In this document: positions 18,381 to 28,664 of the stretch, piece after piece
Layout of the letters: each line of letters opens with the position of its first letter
Position numbering within the stretch: position 1 is the first letter of the stretch
NCBI RefSeq assembly: GCF_042679605.1
Contig: NZ_JBHTMU010000014.1
Location: forward strand, 1 to 64,000
Length of the DNA: 64,000 nt
Direction of reading: 5' to 3'
Origin: Litorisediminicola beolgyonensis
Lineage (GTDB): Bacteria > Pseudomonadota > Alphaproteobacteria > Rhodobacterales > Rhodobacteraceae
Translations under genes and position numbers: made by a program
The notes under the pieces: model-generated
What the model was told of the DNA's origin: nothing
Seen by the model: the letters and a program-made list of their open reading frames with translations, nothing else
The model's database searches: none

Positions 18381-19286
18381 TTACCAGTCCACGGGGCCCT
18401 TGTCCCCGAAAGTGTGGACGAGAAAGTCGATGAAGGCGCGGACCTTGGGCTGGGTGAACCGGCCCGGCGGGTAGACCGCGTAGATGCCCTGGGTTTCGGT
18501 CGGAAGCTCGGGGATCGCGTCCTCGACCAGCCCCTGCTCCAGCGCGTCGCCGTAGAGGAACGAGGGCAGGTAGGCGATGCCGAGACCGGCGATACAGGCG
18601 TTCAGGAGCGATTGTCCGTCATTGACCGACAGCCATCCCGCGGTGCGGACCTGGCGCTTTTCGCCCGACGGCGCCGTCACTTTCCACACATTGCCGGAGG
18701 CCTGGTTGGAATAGTGCAGAAGCTTGTGCTCGTTCAGATCGTCGATCCGGGTCGGGCGGCCGAACTTCTCGAAGTAGGCGGGCGCCGCGATCATCCGCTT
18801 TGTGGTCTCGGTCAGCTTGCGGGCGCGCAGGGTCGAGTCCTCTAGCTCGCCGATCCGAATCGCCATGTCGAAGCCTTCGGAGATCAGCTCGACATAGCGG
18901 TTGTTCAGGACCATGTTCACGGTGATGTCCGGGAATTCCGACAGGAACTCGCCGAGCACCGGGCTCAGGTGATTGACGCCGAAATCCGTCGCCACGGAAA
19001 TCCGCAGAAGGCCCGAGGGCGCGGATTGCATCGAGGTGACAAGCGCGTCTGCCTCGCCCGCGTCGTTCAGGACACGGCGGGCGCGGTCGTAATAGGCAAG
19101 GCCGATCTCGGTGGGCGAGACCCGGCGGGTGGTTCTGTTCAAAAGCCGCGCTCCCAAACGTGCCTCGAGCGAGGACACGTGTTTGGACACGGCGGATTTC
19201 GAGATGCCCATCTTTTTCGCGGCATCGGTGAAGCCCCCCTGGTCTACCACCGTGGCGAAAGCCTCCATCTCGGTCAGGCGATCCAT
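18381..19286 (-). CDS. LysR family transcriptional regulator
   Basis: 301-aa LTTR of the CrgA/DsdC-like cluster: MDRLTEMEAFATVVDQGGF, HTH with AKKMGISKSAVSKHVSSLE, then a two-subdomain effector-binding region. The ATG at 19286 gives the canonical N-terminus and has an AAGGAGA site upstream. It is not divergent from an obvious target; the nearest upstream gene on the same strand is pfpI, which has its own terminator. Ligand and regulon unknown. Confidence 0.92.
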   Translation of the reverse strand: MDRLTEMEAFATVVDQGGFTDAAKKMGISKSAVSKHVSSLEARLGARLLNRTTRRVSPTEIGLAYYDRARRVLNDAGEADALVTSMQSAPSGLLRISVATDFGVNHLSPVLGEFLSEFPDITVNMVLNNRYVELISEGFDMAIRIGELEDSTLRARKLTETTKRMIAAPAYFEKFGRPTRIDDLNEHKLLHYSNQASGNVWKVTAPSGEKRQVRTAGWLSVNDGQSLLNACIAGLGIAYLPSFLYGDALEQGLVEDAIPELPTETQGIYAVYPPGRFTQPKVRAFIDFLVHTFGDKGPVDW

Positions 19287-19438
19287 ACCGGTCTCCTTAG
19301 ATCGTCGGTCATGAGGAGAGGGTATCGCCCTCAATCTGGGCACAATCGCGGCGTGCTGCGGACAATTGAGGGGTATTTGCAAAGGTTGTCAGGCGGAAGG
19401 AAACGGTCGCGGCTGGGTTGTCCCCCAAAACGCAAGAA

Positions 19439-19463
19439 GACCGCGTCGGGGGGCGACGCGGTC
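19439..19463 (-). terminator. Terminator of the PfpI gene
   Basis: A 10-bp stem (GACCGCGTCG / CGACGCGGTC) with a five-base loop is followed on the minus strand by a T-rich stretch (TTCTTGCGTTTT). It lies 26 bp after the pfpI stop. Confidence 0.7.
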
Positions 19464-19488
19464 CTCTCGCGGTGAAACCGGGTATGTC

Positions 19489-20049
19489 TTAGGCGGCCTT
19501 GCGGTCCTGCAGACCTGCCTCGATCTCTTCGACAATCTTAGCAGAAAATGCCGCCAAGTCACCGGGATTCCGGCTGGTGATGATTCCGTGGTCGGATACG
19601 ACCGGCTCATCCACCCACTCGGCACCGGCATTGGCGACGTCGGTCTCGATCGATTTATACGAGGTCGCGCGGCGGCCTTTCAGGATGTCGGCCTCGACCA
19701 GGATCCAGGGCGCGTGGCAGATCGCGGCGATGGGTTTCCCGGCGTCGTGGAACTCCTTGACCAGTGCGATCACGTCCTTTTCGACGCGCAGGAGGTCCGG
19801 ATTGATCTGGCCGCCGGGCAGGACAATGGCGTCATAGGCGGAGGCGTCGATATCGCCGAGCGCCTTGTCGACCGCGACCTCACGGCCCCAGTCGTCGCCG
19901 TCCCAGCCCTTGATCTTCTCGCCGTCGAGCGAGGCGATGTGCACGGACGCACCGGCATCGCGGAGCGAGTCGCGCGGGCTTTCCAGTTCGGATTGCTCGA
20001 AGCCGTGGGTAGCAAGGATCAGAATTTTCGATTCGTAGATGCGGGGCAT
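19489..20049 (-). CDS. DJ-1/PfpI family protein (YhbO-like)
   Basis: 186-aa member of the DJ-1/PfpI superfamily, type-1 glutamine-amidotransferase fold. The nucleophile elbow AAICHAPW (C111, H112) and the acidic residue in THGFEQSEL are present. Relatives act as glyoxalase/deglycase or stress protease; exact activity is not decided here. A strong AAAGGAGG site lies about 6 nt before the ATG at 20049. It follows fadH on the same strand, with hairpins between them. Confidence 0.9.
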   Translation of the reverse strand: MPRIYESKILILATHGFEQSELESPRDSLRDAGASVHIASLDGEKIKGWDGDDWGREVAVDKALGDIDASAYDAIVLPGGQINPDLLRVEKDVIALVKEFHDAGKPIAAICHAPWILVEADILKGRRATSYKSIETDVANAGAEWVDEPVVSDHGIITSRNPGDLAAFSAKIVEEIEAGLQDRKAA

Positions 20050-20139
20050 GAAATGCCTCCTTTGCATGTCTATGGTTCGGATTGTGCGGTGGTCGGGAGT
20101 GACGCCCGACCTCTTGCACACCCAACGCATCACAGGGCG

Positions 20140-20178
20140 GCCTGTTCCGAAAACAGGCGCGAAACATGCAGGTTTCGC
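20140..20178 (-). terminator. Tandem hairpins after fadH
   Basis: Two adjacent 7-bp stems: GCGAAAC / GTTTCGC (20159-20178) and GCCTGTT / AACAGGC (20140-20158). On the minus strand the first is followed by GCCTGTTTTC. They lie just after the fadH stop and probably reduce read-through into pfpI. Confidence 0.55.
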
Positions 20179-20184
20179 CCGATC

Positions 20185-22206
20185 TCAGAGCTCGGCGGCG
20201 AGCCGCGTGCCCTGGTCGATCGCGCGTTTCGCGTCGAGTTCCGCCGCGACATCGGCACCGCCGATGACATGCACCTCGACCCCGCTGTCCGAGAGCGCCT
20301 CGGCAAGCGAGCGCTCGCTAACCTGTCCCGCGCAAAGCACGACCGTGTCGCAGGCGATGAGCTCCGGGCGCTCGCGGGCCTCGTCATAGGAGACATGGAG
20401 CCCCTCGGCGTCGATCTTCTCATAATTCACGCCCGCCTTCATCTCGACCGCCTTCATCTGAAGCCCGGCGCGATGGATCCAGCCGGTGGTCTTGCCGAGA
20501 CGCTTGCCCGGACGTTCGGTCTTGCGCTGCAGGAGCGTGACCTGCCGGGCGGGCGCGTCGGGCTGGGGACCTTCGGGGGCGAGGCCGGAGCGGGCCTCGG
20601 CGGGGTCCGTGACACCCCATTCGCGCATCCAGTCGGGCAGGCTGGTGGTCGGGCTGTCCTCGGTGACGAGGAACTCGGAGACGTCGAAGCCGATGCCGCC
20701 CGCGCCGATCACGGCGACACGCTTGCCCACCGGCGCACCGCGCAGGACCTCGATATAGGACAGGACGTTCGGGCCGTCCTGACCGGGGATCTCGGGATCG
20801 CGCGGCAGGACGCCGGTGGCGACGATCACGGTGTCGAACCCCGCCAGCGCCTCGGGGGTCGCACGGGTGCCGAGGCGGGTTTCGATGCCGCGCTTGGCGA
20901 CCATGGTGCGGAACCAGTCGACGAGGCCCACGAACTCTTCCTTGCCGGGGATCTGCTTGGCGAGATTGAGCTGCCCGCCGATCTCGGAGGCCTGGTCGAA
21001 GAGCGTCACCCGGTGGCCGCGCTCGGCCGCGGTCAGGGCCGCCGAGAGGCCCGCCGGGCCCGCGCCGACGACGGCGATGTCCTTCGGCGTCTCGGTGGGC
21101 GTCAGGACGATCTCGGTCTCGCAGCAGGCGCGTGGATTGACGAGGCAGGAGGACACCTTGCCCTGGAAGGTATGGTCGAGGCAGGCCTGGTTGCAGGCGA
21201 TGCAGGGCGCGATCTCGTCGGCGCGTCCGGCCTCGGCCTTGGCGACGAAATCGGCATCGGCGAGCCAGGGCCGCGCCATCGAGACCATGTCGGCGCAGCC
21301 CTCGGCCAGCACCTCTTCGGCCACGCCGGGGGTGTTGATGCGGTTCGAAGTGATGAGCGGGATCGACACCTGCCCCATCAGCTTCTTGGTGACCCAGGCG
21401 AAGGCCGCGCGGGGCACCGAGGTGGCGATGGTCGGGATCCGCGCCTCGTGCCAGCCGATCCCGGTGTTGAGGATCGTGGCGCCCGCTTCCTCGACCGCGC
21501 GGGCAAGCTGGACGACCTCGGCATGGGTCGAGCCGTTGGGCACGAGGTCGATCATCGAGATGCGGTAGATGACGATAAAATCCTCGCCCACGGCCTGGCG
21601 GACCCGGCGCACCACCTCGACCGGCAGGCGCATGCGGTTCTCGTAGGAGCCGCCCCAGCGATCTTCGCGCTTGTTGGTATGCGTGACGAGGAATTGATTG
21701 AGGAAATAGCCTTCCGATCCCATCACCTCGACACCGTCATAGCCCGCCTGCCGCGCGCGCTCGGCAGCGGTGGCGATGTCGGCGATCTGCTTCTCGATGC
21801 CGTCCTCGTCGAGCTCCACGGGCGTGAAGGGCGAGATCGGCGATTTGATCGCCGAGGGGGCGACGCATTCCTTTCCATAGGCGTAGCGGCCGGCATGGAG
21901 GATCTGCATCGCGATCTTGCCGCCGTCCTGATGCACCGCGTCGGTGACGCGGGCATGGTTGGCGAGATCCTGATCGGTGAAAAGGCCCGCAGCACCAGGG
22001 AACACCCCGCCTTCGCGGTTCGGCGCCATGCCGCCGGTGACCATGAGCCCCGCACCGCCCGCCGCGCGCGCGGCATAGAAGGCCGCCACGCGGTCCCAGT
22101 GTCCGGTCTCTTCGAGATTGGTGTGCATCGAGCCCATCAGCACGCGGTTCTTGAGCGTGGTGAAGCCGAGATCGAGCGGGGCGAGAAGATGCGGATACTG
22201 GGTCAT
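20185..22206 (-). CDS. fadH: NADPH-dependent 2,4-dienoyl-CoA reductase (FadH type)
   Basis: 673 aa, equal in size to E. coli FadH. An N-terminal Old Yellow Enzyme TIM barrel binds FMN (1-340; HAGRYAYG, YRISMIDL), a Cys cluster binds 4Fe-4S (CIACNQACLDHTF, then SCLVNPRACCE), and the C-terminal part binds FAD and NADPH (VVGAGPAGLSAALTAAERG; VIGAGGIGFDVSEFL). It reduces dienoyl-CoA in oxidation of unsaturated fatty acids, though related barrels handle other enones. The ATG at 22206 starts MTQYPHLLAPL. No fatty-acid operon is adjacent. Confidence 0.93.
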   Translation of the reverse strand: MTQYPHLLAPLDLGFTTLKNRVLMGSMHTNLEETGHWDRVAAFYAARAAGGAGLMVTGGMAPNREGGVFPGAAGLFTDQDLANHARVTDAVHQDGGKIAMQILHAGRYAYGKECVAPSAIKSPISPFTPVELDEDGIEKQIADIATAAERARQAGYDGVEVMGSEGYFLNQFLVTHTNKREDRWGGSYENRMRLPVEVVRRVRQAVGEDFIVIYRISMIDLVPNGSTHAEVVQLARAVEEAGATILNTGIGWHEARIPTIATSVPRAAFAWVTKKLMGQVSIPLITSNRINTPGVAEEVLAEGCADMVSMARPWLADADFVAKAEAGRADEIAPCIACNQACLDHTFQGKVSSCLVNPRACCETEIVLTPTETPKDIAVVGAGPAGLSAALTAAERGHRVTLFDQASEIGGQLNLAKQIPGKEEFVGLVDWFRTMVAKRGIETRLGTRATPEALAGFDTVIVATGVLPRDPEIPGQDGPNVLSYIEVLRGAPVGKRVAVIGAGGIGFDVSEFLVTEDSPTTSLPDWMREWGVTDPAEARSGLAPEGPQPDAPARQVTLLQRKTERPGKRLGKTTGWIHRAGLQMKAVEMKAGVNYEKIDAEGLHVSYDEARERPELIACDTVVLCAGQVSERSLAEALSDSGVEVHVIGGADVAAELDAKRAIDQGTRLAAEL

Positions 22207-22280
22207 GACGGGCCTCCCTTTGAGGAAGAGAGGTGGCACGGCAGGACCGTGCTGTCACGCGACACGTGACGTCAGAGCCA

Positions 22281-22304
22281 GCCGCGCCCCGACAGGGGCG
22301 CGGC
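22281..22304. terminator. Hairpin between dnaJ and fadH
   Basis: A perfect 10-bp stem (GCCGCGCCCC / GGGGCGCGGC) with a GACA loop lies 9 bp after the dnaJ stop. There is no T-run. Confidence 0.45.
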
Positions 22305-22312
22305 CGGGGGCG

Positions 22313-23464
22313 TCAGCCCTTCATCGAGTCCCAGAAGCTCTTGACCGAGGAGAAGAAGCTCTTGCTCTCGGGGTTGTTGTCCTCGGAAAGCGCTTCGAAC
22401 TCGCGCAGGAGCTCTTTCTGCTTGGTGGTCAGGTTCACCGGCGTCTCGACCGCGAGCTCGATGAACATGTCGCCCGCGGTGCCGCCCCGGAGCGCGGGCA
22501 TGCCCTTGCCGCGAAGGCGCATCTGGCGGCCGGACTGGCTGCCTGCAGGGATCTTCACGCGGCTGCGCCCACCGTCAATGGTCGGCACCTCGATATCGCC
22601 GCCCAGCGCGGCGGCGGTCATCGAGACCGGCACGCGGCAGTGCAGCTCGGTGCCGTCACGCTCGAAGATCTTGTGCGGCGTGACCTCGATGAAGATGTAG
22701 AGATCGCCCGGAGGGCCTCCGCGCATGCCCGCTTCGCCTTCCCCGGCGAGACGGATGCGGGTGCCGGTTTCGACGCCTGCGGGGATGTTCACAGACAGCG
22801 CGCGCTCCTTCTGCACCCGGCCATTGCCGCCGCAGGTCGAGCACGGGTTCTTGATGATCTGGCCGAGGCCCGAGCAGGTCGGACAGGTCCGTTCGACCGT
22901 GAAGAAACCTTGCGTCGCGCGCACCTTGCCCATGCCCGAACAGGTCGGACAGGTGGTGGGCTCGGCGCCACCTTCGGAACCGGAGCCGCTGCACGAGCCG
23001 CACTGCACGCTGGTCGGCACGGTGATGGTCTTCTGCAGACCGCCATAGGCCTCTTCCAGCGTAACGCGGAGATTGTAGCGCAGGTCGGCACCGCGCGCGG
23101 CGCGGCTGCGACCCCCGCGGCCGCCGCCCATGAAATCGCCGAAGAGATCGTCGAACACGTCCGAGAAGGCCGAGGCGAAATCGCCCTGGCCGCCGCCGAA
23201 GCCGCCGCCCGGACGGCCACCGCCGCCGCCCATGCCGCCCTCGAAGGCGGAATGGCCGAACCGGTCATAGGCCGCCTTCTTGTCGGCGTCCTTCAGGACC
23301 TCGTAAGCCTCGTTGGCTTCCTTGAACTGCGATTCGGCCTCGGGGTTGTCGGCATTGCGGTCGGGATGCAGCTCTTTCGCCTTCTGGCGATAGGCTTTCT
23401 TGATCTCCTCCGCCGACGCACCCTTCTTGATGCCGAGCACATCGTAATAGTCGCGTTTGGACAT
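22313..23464 (-). CDS. dnaJ: Chaperone protein DnaJ
   Basis: Class I Hsp40 co-chaperone, 383 aa. J domain (1-70) with HPD in KELHPDRNADN, Gly/Phe-rich linker (about 80-110), four CxxCxGxG-type zinc repeats (CGSCSGSGSEG, CPTCSGMGKVR, CPTCSGLGQII, CSTCGGNGRV), then the C-terminal substrate domains. The ATG at 23464 is preferred over the adjacent GTG because the GAGGAGGGG site is well spaced. Follows dnaK by 79 bp in the normal order. Confidence 0.98.
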   Translation of the reverse strand: MSKRDYYDVLGIKKGASAEEIKKAYRQKAKELHPDRNADNPEAESQFKEANEAYEVLKDADKKAAYDRFGHSAFEGGMGGGGGRPGGGFGGGQGDFASAFSDVFDDLFGDFMGGGRGGRSRAARGADLRYNLRVTLEEAYGGLQKTITVPTSVQCGSCSGSGSEGGAEPTTCPTCSGMGKVRATQGFFTVERTCPTCSGLGQIIKNPCSTCGGNGRVQKERALSVNIPAGVETGTRIRLAGEGEAGMRGGPPGDLYIFIEVTPHKIFERDGTELHCRVPVSMTAAALGGDIEVPTIDGGRSRVKIPAGSQSGRQMRLRGKGMPALRGGTAGDMFIELAVETPVNLTTKQKELLREFEALSEDNNPESKSFFSSVKSFWDSMKG

Positions 23465-23494
23465 CACTGCCCCTCCTCAGTTCGGAACGTGAAT

Positions 23495-23521
23495 GGGCCG
23501 GCCCATCTGCCGGGCCGGCCC
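23495..23521. terminator. Intercistronic hairpin between dnaK and dnaJ
   Basis: Two copies of GGGCCGGCCC separated by 7 nt form a 10-bp stem. There is no T-run. Such hairpins can lower dnaJ expression relative to dnaK or protect the 3' end of the dnaK message. Confidence 0.5.
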
Positions 23522-23543
23522 TTCAGAGGTTCCGCGCGGATGC

Positions 23544-25451
<1,908 letters not shown>

Positions 25452-25570
25452 GTGTTTCGATCCCTTTTTGACTTCAAGGCGATGACTCGAGGCGTCGGAC
25501 CCTGACGGCATCCTGCCCCGATTGCGAGAGCGGACTTGGGTCGTGAACGATCCCGGTCACGCGTTCGAGA

Positions 25571-25602
25571 GGTATATAAGGAGGGGGTTTTGGTGCTGCA
25601 AG
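25571..25602 (-). promoter_or_regulatory. RpoH-type heat-shock promoter of dnaK
   Basis: On the minus strand CTTG (25599-25602) and CTTATATACC (25571-25580) are 18 nt apart. The alphaproteobacterial heat-shock consensus is close to CTTG-N17-CYTATNTNNG. Predicted transcription start near 25564 gives a leader of about 110 nt. Confidence 0.6.
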
Positions 25603-25658
25603 CAGCGGTCCAAGACAAAAACGACAGGTTTTTCACATGTTCGACAGAGAGGCGGAGG

Positions 25659-26264
25659 ATGGCCGAGCGGATCGAGATACGTGGCTTCGTGATCCATCGC
25701 GGCTGGCTGGACCGGCCCGCGCAGGAACGCATGGTGGCCGGGTTGCGCGATGTCGTCGCCGCGGCGCCGCTTTTCGCGCCCGAGACGCGGCGCGGCCGGA
25801 AAATGTCCGTGCGAATGACCGCCTGCGGCGATTTCGGCTGGGTCTCAGACCGGCGCGGCTACCGCTACGAGCCGCGCCATCCGGGCGGCACGCCGTGGCC
25901 GCCGATCCCCGCCGACATCCTGGACGTCTGGGACGCGCTCTCGGGCACGGCGCGGGCGCCGGAATGCTGCCTGGTGAACTGGTATGGCGAAGGCGCGCGG
26001 ATGGGGCTGCATCAGGACCGCGACGAGGCTGATTTCATGCAACCGGTGGTGTCGATCTCGCTGGGCGACGAGGGTCTCTTCCGGATGGGCAATGTCGAGC
26101 GCGGCGGCTCGACCGAGTCGTTCTGGCTGCGCTCCGGCGATGTGGTGGTGATGGGCGGCGAGGCGCGGCTGCGCCATCACGGTGTCGACCGTATCCGTTT
26201 CGGGTCGTCGACGCTGTTGCCGCAGGGCGGGCGGATCAACCTGACGCTGCGCGTCGTGAGGTAA
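25659..26264 (+). CDS. alkB: Alpha-ketoglutarate-dependent dioxygenase AlkB
   Basis: Fe(II)/2OG dioxygenase that reverses N1-methyladenine and N3-methylcytosine in DNA. 201 aa against 216 in E. coli. Iron ligands are H118 and D120 (GLHQDRDE) and H174 (RLRHHGVDRI); 2OG-binding arginines are R192 and R198 in GRINLTLR. The ATG at 25659 follows a GGAGG; the frame is open upstream over the dnaK promoter and that extension is not conserved. Divergent from dnaK. Confidence 0.94.
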   Translation: MAERIEIRGFVIHRGWLDRPAQERMVAGLRDVVAAAPLFAPETRRGRKMSVRMTACGDFGWVSDRRGYRYEPRHPGGTPWPPIPADILDVWDALSGTARAPECCLVNWYGEGARMGLHQDRDEADFMQPVVSISLGDEGLFRMGNVERGGSTESFWLRSGDVVVMGGEARLRHHGVDRIRFGSSTLLPQGGRINLTLRVVR

Positions 26265-26280
26265 GTCCCGAGCGTCCGGC

Positions 26281-26907
26281 TCAGTTCAGCGAACAGCAAC
26301 CGCTGACGAGCGAGGGGGTGACGGGGCGCTCGGGATGCTTCAGGAGCAGGTCGATGGAGATGCCGAAGGCGCGGTCGCTCATCCCGTCCGAGCATTGATC
26401 GAGCCGCAGAAACGCGGTCCCGGTGGTGCCATCGAAGAAAGTCAGGCTCAGCGCCTCGACATCGCGCCGATTGGCAGACCGGAACCGGCCCGGAACGGTT
26501 CCTTCGAGTACGGTCTGATCGGCCGCGACCTCATAGGTGACGCGCGCCGCATCGGTCAGCGACAGCGACCAGAACGGCTCGGTCCCGACGCAGGTCCGCG
26601 GCTCCAGAAGCGCGCCCAGATACTGGCCTGGCTGTCGCCGCAGGTAGGAGAGCGACACCCAACCGGTGCCGTCCTCGACATTCACCAGCCCCCAAAGCTC
26701 GCGCGGATTGGGGCGGATCACCTCGATATCCACGGCGTCGGGGGCGAGGGTTCCGACGATCGGCGCGGACGCGGAGGGCTCGGCCCGGATGTTCAGGACA
26801 TCGTCCGCGGCCACTCCTGCCACGTCGAAGAGCGCGGGCCATTGGTCCTGTGTCGCGGCGGCCGGTCCGGTGAGGCAGGCGAGACAGATCAGGACCCAGC
26901 GGATCAT
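26281..26907 (-). CDS. SH3-domain periplasmic protein
   Basis: 208 aa with a signal peptide (1-19, LTGPAAATQ). Residues 30-90 form a bacterial SH3 domain (DVLNIRAEPSASAPIVGTL ... GWVSLSYLR). The rest resembles COG3650-type membrane-anchored or secreted domains (CVGTEPFWSLSL; YEVAADQTVLEGTV) with several Cys. Function unknown; probably envelope. It overlaps the upstream exporter permease by 4 bp, so it is expressed with it. Confidence 0.8.
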   Translation of the reverse strand: MIRWVLICLACLTGPAAATQDQWPALFDVAGVAADDVLNIRAEPSASAPIVGTLAPDAVDIEVIRPNPRELWGLVNVEDGTGWVSLSYLRRQPGQYLGALLEPRTCVGTEPFWSLSLTDAARVTYEVAADQTVLEGTVPGRFRSANRRDVEALSLTFFDGTTGTAFLRLDQCSDGMSDRAFGISIDLLLKHPERPVTPSLVSGCCSLN

Positions 26908-27734
26908 CGGCGGGCCGTCCAGGAGGCCGAGACGTTGCGACGCGTCACGAACTCGCCCATCAGGCCGACCATCATCAGGGTGATGCCGACCCAGAGCGCG
27001 TATTCCCAGTCGGAATTGCGCGGGAAGTAGTTCACGAAGGCATATCCGCGCGCCTGGTCGATGGCGTGGAAGAGCGGGTTCCAGTCGAAGAGGTTGAGCA
27101 TCATCGGCGGCAAGGTGTTGGCCAGGAACATCTTGCCCGACGCGATCATGTTGGCGCGCTGGTAGATGGTCGACACGATCCCGATGGGCGTCGGCGCCCA
27201 GGGCTTGGCGGCCAGAAAGCACATGCCGATCGCGGCACCGCTGAACCATGCCAGGCACAGCATGAGAATGACGCCGATCGGGTCGTGGATCTCGGAGATG
27301 ACGCCGGGATTGAAGGCCACGTCATAGACGAAGAGGACTGCGAGGAAGCTCAGGACCTGGATGTAGAGGGTCGAGAGCATCGCCGAGAGGATCGAGATCG
27401 CGGTGTTCATCGGCGCGTGCTGCATCATCGCGCTCGTCGCGCCCTCGGCCCCGGACACGGCCCCAAGGGTCTTGGAATGGGTCATGTAGAGGAAGATGCC
27501 GGTCATGATGTAGAGCAGGAAATCGCCCCGGACCGCGCTGCCCTTCAGGCCCAGCATCTGGAACATGAAGAAGAAGGCCATGGTGAAGACCACGGTCTGC
27601 AGCATGTTCATCCCGATCGCCATCACCGCATTGGAATGGGTCTTGCGGACCGAGCGGACCGAGTTGTGATACACAAGCTCGAGAATATTGACCGCGCCAC
27701 CGGCGGCAGTACGCGGTCTGACCTGTTGAAACAT
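26904..27734 (-). CDS. ABC-2 type polysaccharide export permease (KpsM/Wzm-like)
   Basis: 276 aa with about six membrane helices, an N-terminal amphipathic region (MFQQVRPRTAAGGAVNILEL) and family strings such as FLLYIMTGIFLYMTHSKTLG and FDWNPLFHAIDQARGYAFV. It fits the inner-membrane pore of capsular or O-antigen ABC exporters. The ATG at 27734 gives the normal length; the open frame continues upstream only as antisense. The ATPase partner (KpsT) is not in the window. It is divergent from cysQ and the glycan genes. Confidence 0.85.
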   Translation of the reverse strand: MFQQVRPRTAAGGAVNILELVYHNSVRSVRKTHSNAVMAIGMNMLQTVVFTMAFFFMFQMLGLKGSAVRGDFLLYIMTGIFLYMTHSKTLGAVSGAEGATSAMMQHAPMNTAISILSAMLSTLYIQVLSFLAVLFVYDVAFNPGVISEIHDPIGVILMLCLAWFSGAAIGMCFLAAKPWAPTPIGIVSTIYQRANMIASGKMFLANTLPPMMLNLFDWNPLFHAIDQARGYAFVNYFPRNSDWEYALWVGITLMMVGLMGEFVTRRNVSASWTARR

Positions 27735-27857
27735 GGGCCTGCTCTTCCTCGGTCTCTCAGCCCGTCGCGGCTTGCCGTTCGGGGGCAGCCCCATCATAAG
27801 GGGCGCGCGGTTTCCGATCAATGAACCGCAGGATTGTGCCATGGGAAAGGCGAGAGT

Positions 27858-28655
27858 TTGAATTATTCCGAACTGACCCGCGTGATGCGCCGTCTGGCGA
27901 TCGAGGCCGGCGAGAAGATCATGGAGATCTACAACGCCGCCGATTTCGAGATCAAAACCAAAGGCGACCTGAGCCCGGTGACCGAGGCCGACGAGGCCGC
28001 CGACGCCCTGATCTCCGCCGGTCTGCGCGAGGCCTTCCCGGATATCGCGCTGGTTACCGAGGAGCAGTCCGAGAGCCACGCGCAGGACGTCTCGACCTTC
28101 CTGATCGTCGACCCGCTCGACGGCACCAAGGAATTCATCAACCGCCGCGGCGATTTCACCGTGAACATCGCGCTGGTCGTGGACGGGATGCCGACCCGCG
28201 GCGTGGTCTACGCTCCGGCGAAAGAGCGGATGTTCTACACCGACAGCGTCGGGCGGTCCCTGGAGGAAAGCGGCAGCTTCCACCCCGATGAGGTCGGCGA
28301 GACCACCTATATCGAGGTCCGCGAGCCGGACAATTCCGCGCTGATGGTCGTGGCCTCCAAGTCGCATCGCGACGAGGCCACGGACGATTACATCGGTCAG
28401 TACCAGGTGCGCGACATGACCTCGGCGGGGTCGTCGCTGAAATTCTGCCTCGTGGCGACCGGCGAGGCCGATCTCTATCCGCGGCTCGGCCGCACGATGG
28501 AGTGGGACACGGCGGCTGGCCATGCGGTGCTCTGCGGCGCTGGCGGGCGGGTCGTGCGGTTCGATGACCACACGCCGCTTTCTTACGGCAAGCCCGGTTT
28601 CGCCAACCCGTTCTTCATCGCCCATGCACCGGGCGTGACGCTCAAGACCGGCTAG
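27858..28655 (+). CDS. cysQ: 3'(2'),5'-bisphosphate nucleotidase CysQ
   Basis: Hydrolyses PAP to AMP, clearing the by-product of PAPS-using reactions. 265 aa; motifs TEEQSE (67-72), VDPLDGTKEFI (84-94) and a C-terminal MEWDTAAGHAVL. I use the TTG at 27858, with AAAGGCGAG about 6 nt upstream; another TTG at 27834 lies in frame. Located among glycosyltransferases and 6 kb from a sulfotransferase, which fits sulfation of a glycan, though cysQ also serves sulfate assimilation. Confidence 0.92.
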   Translation: MNYSELTRVMRRLAIEAGEKIMEIYNAADFEIKTKGDLSPVTEADEAADALISAGLREAFPDIALVTEEQSESHAQDVSTFLIVDPLDGTKEFINRRGDFTVNIALVVDGMPTRGVVYAPAKERMFYTDSVGRSLEESGSFHPDEVGETTYIEVREPDNSALMVVASKSHRDEATDDYIGQYQVRDMTSAGSSLKFCLVATGEADLYPRLGRTMEWDTAAGHAVLCGAGGRVVRFDDHTPLSYGKPGFANPFFIAHAPGVTLKTG

Positions 28656-28664
28656 GCCCGCGCG

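Noticed and set aside
19366..22269. A 967-codon plus-strand frame
   Set aside because: It is the antisense of pfpI and fadH, both with clear motifs; no family resemblance in the frame itself.
27788..27804. A 5-bp GCCCC/GGGGC hairpin between the permease and cysQ
   Set aside because: Too short and without T-run to call a terminator or operator.
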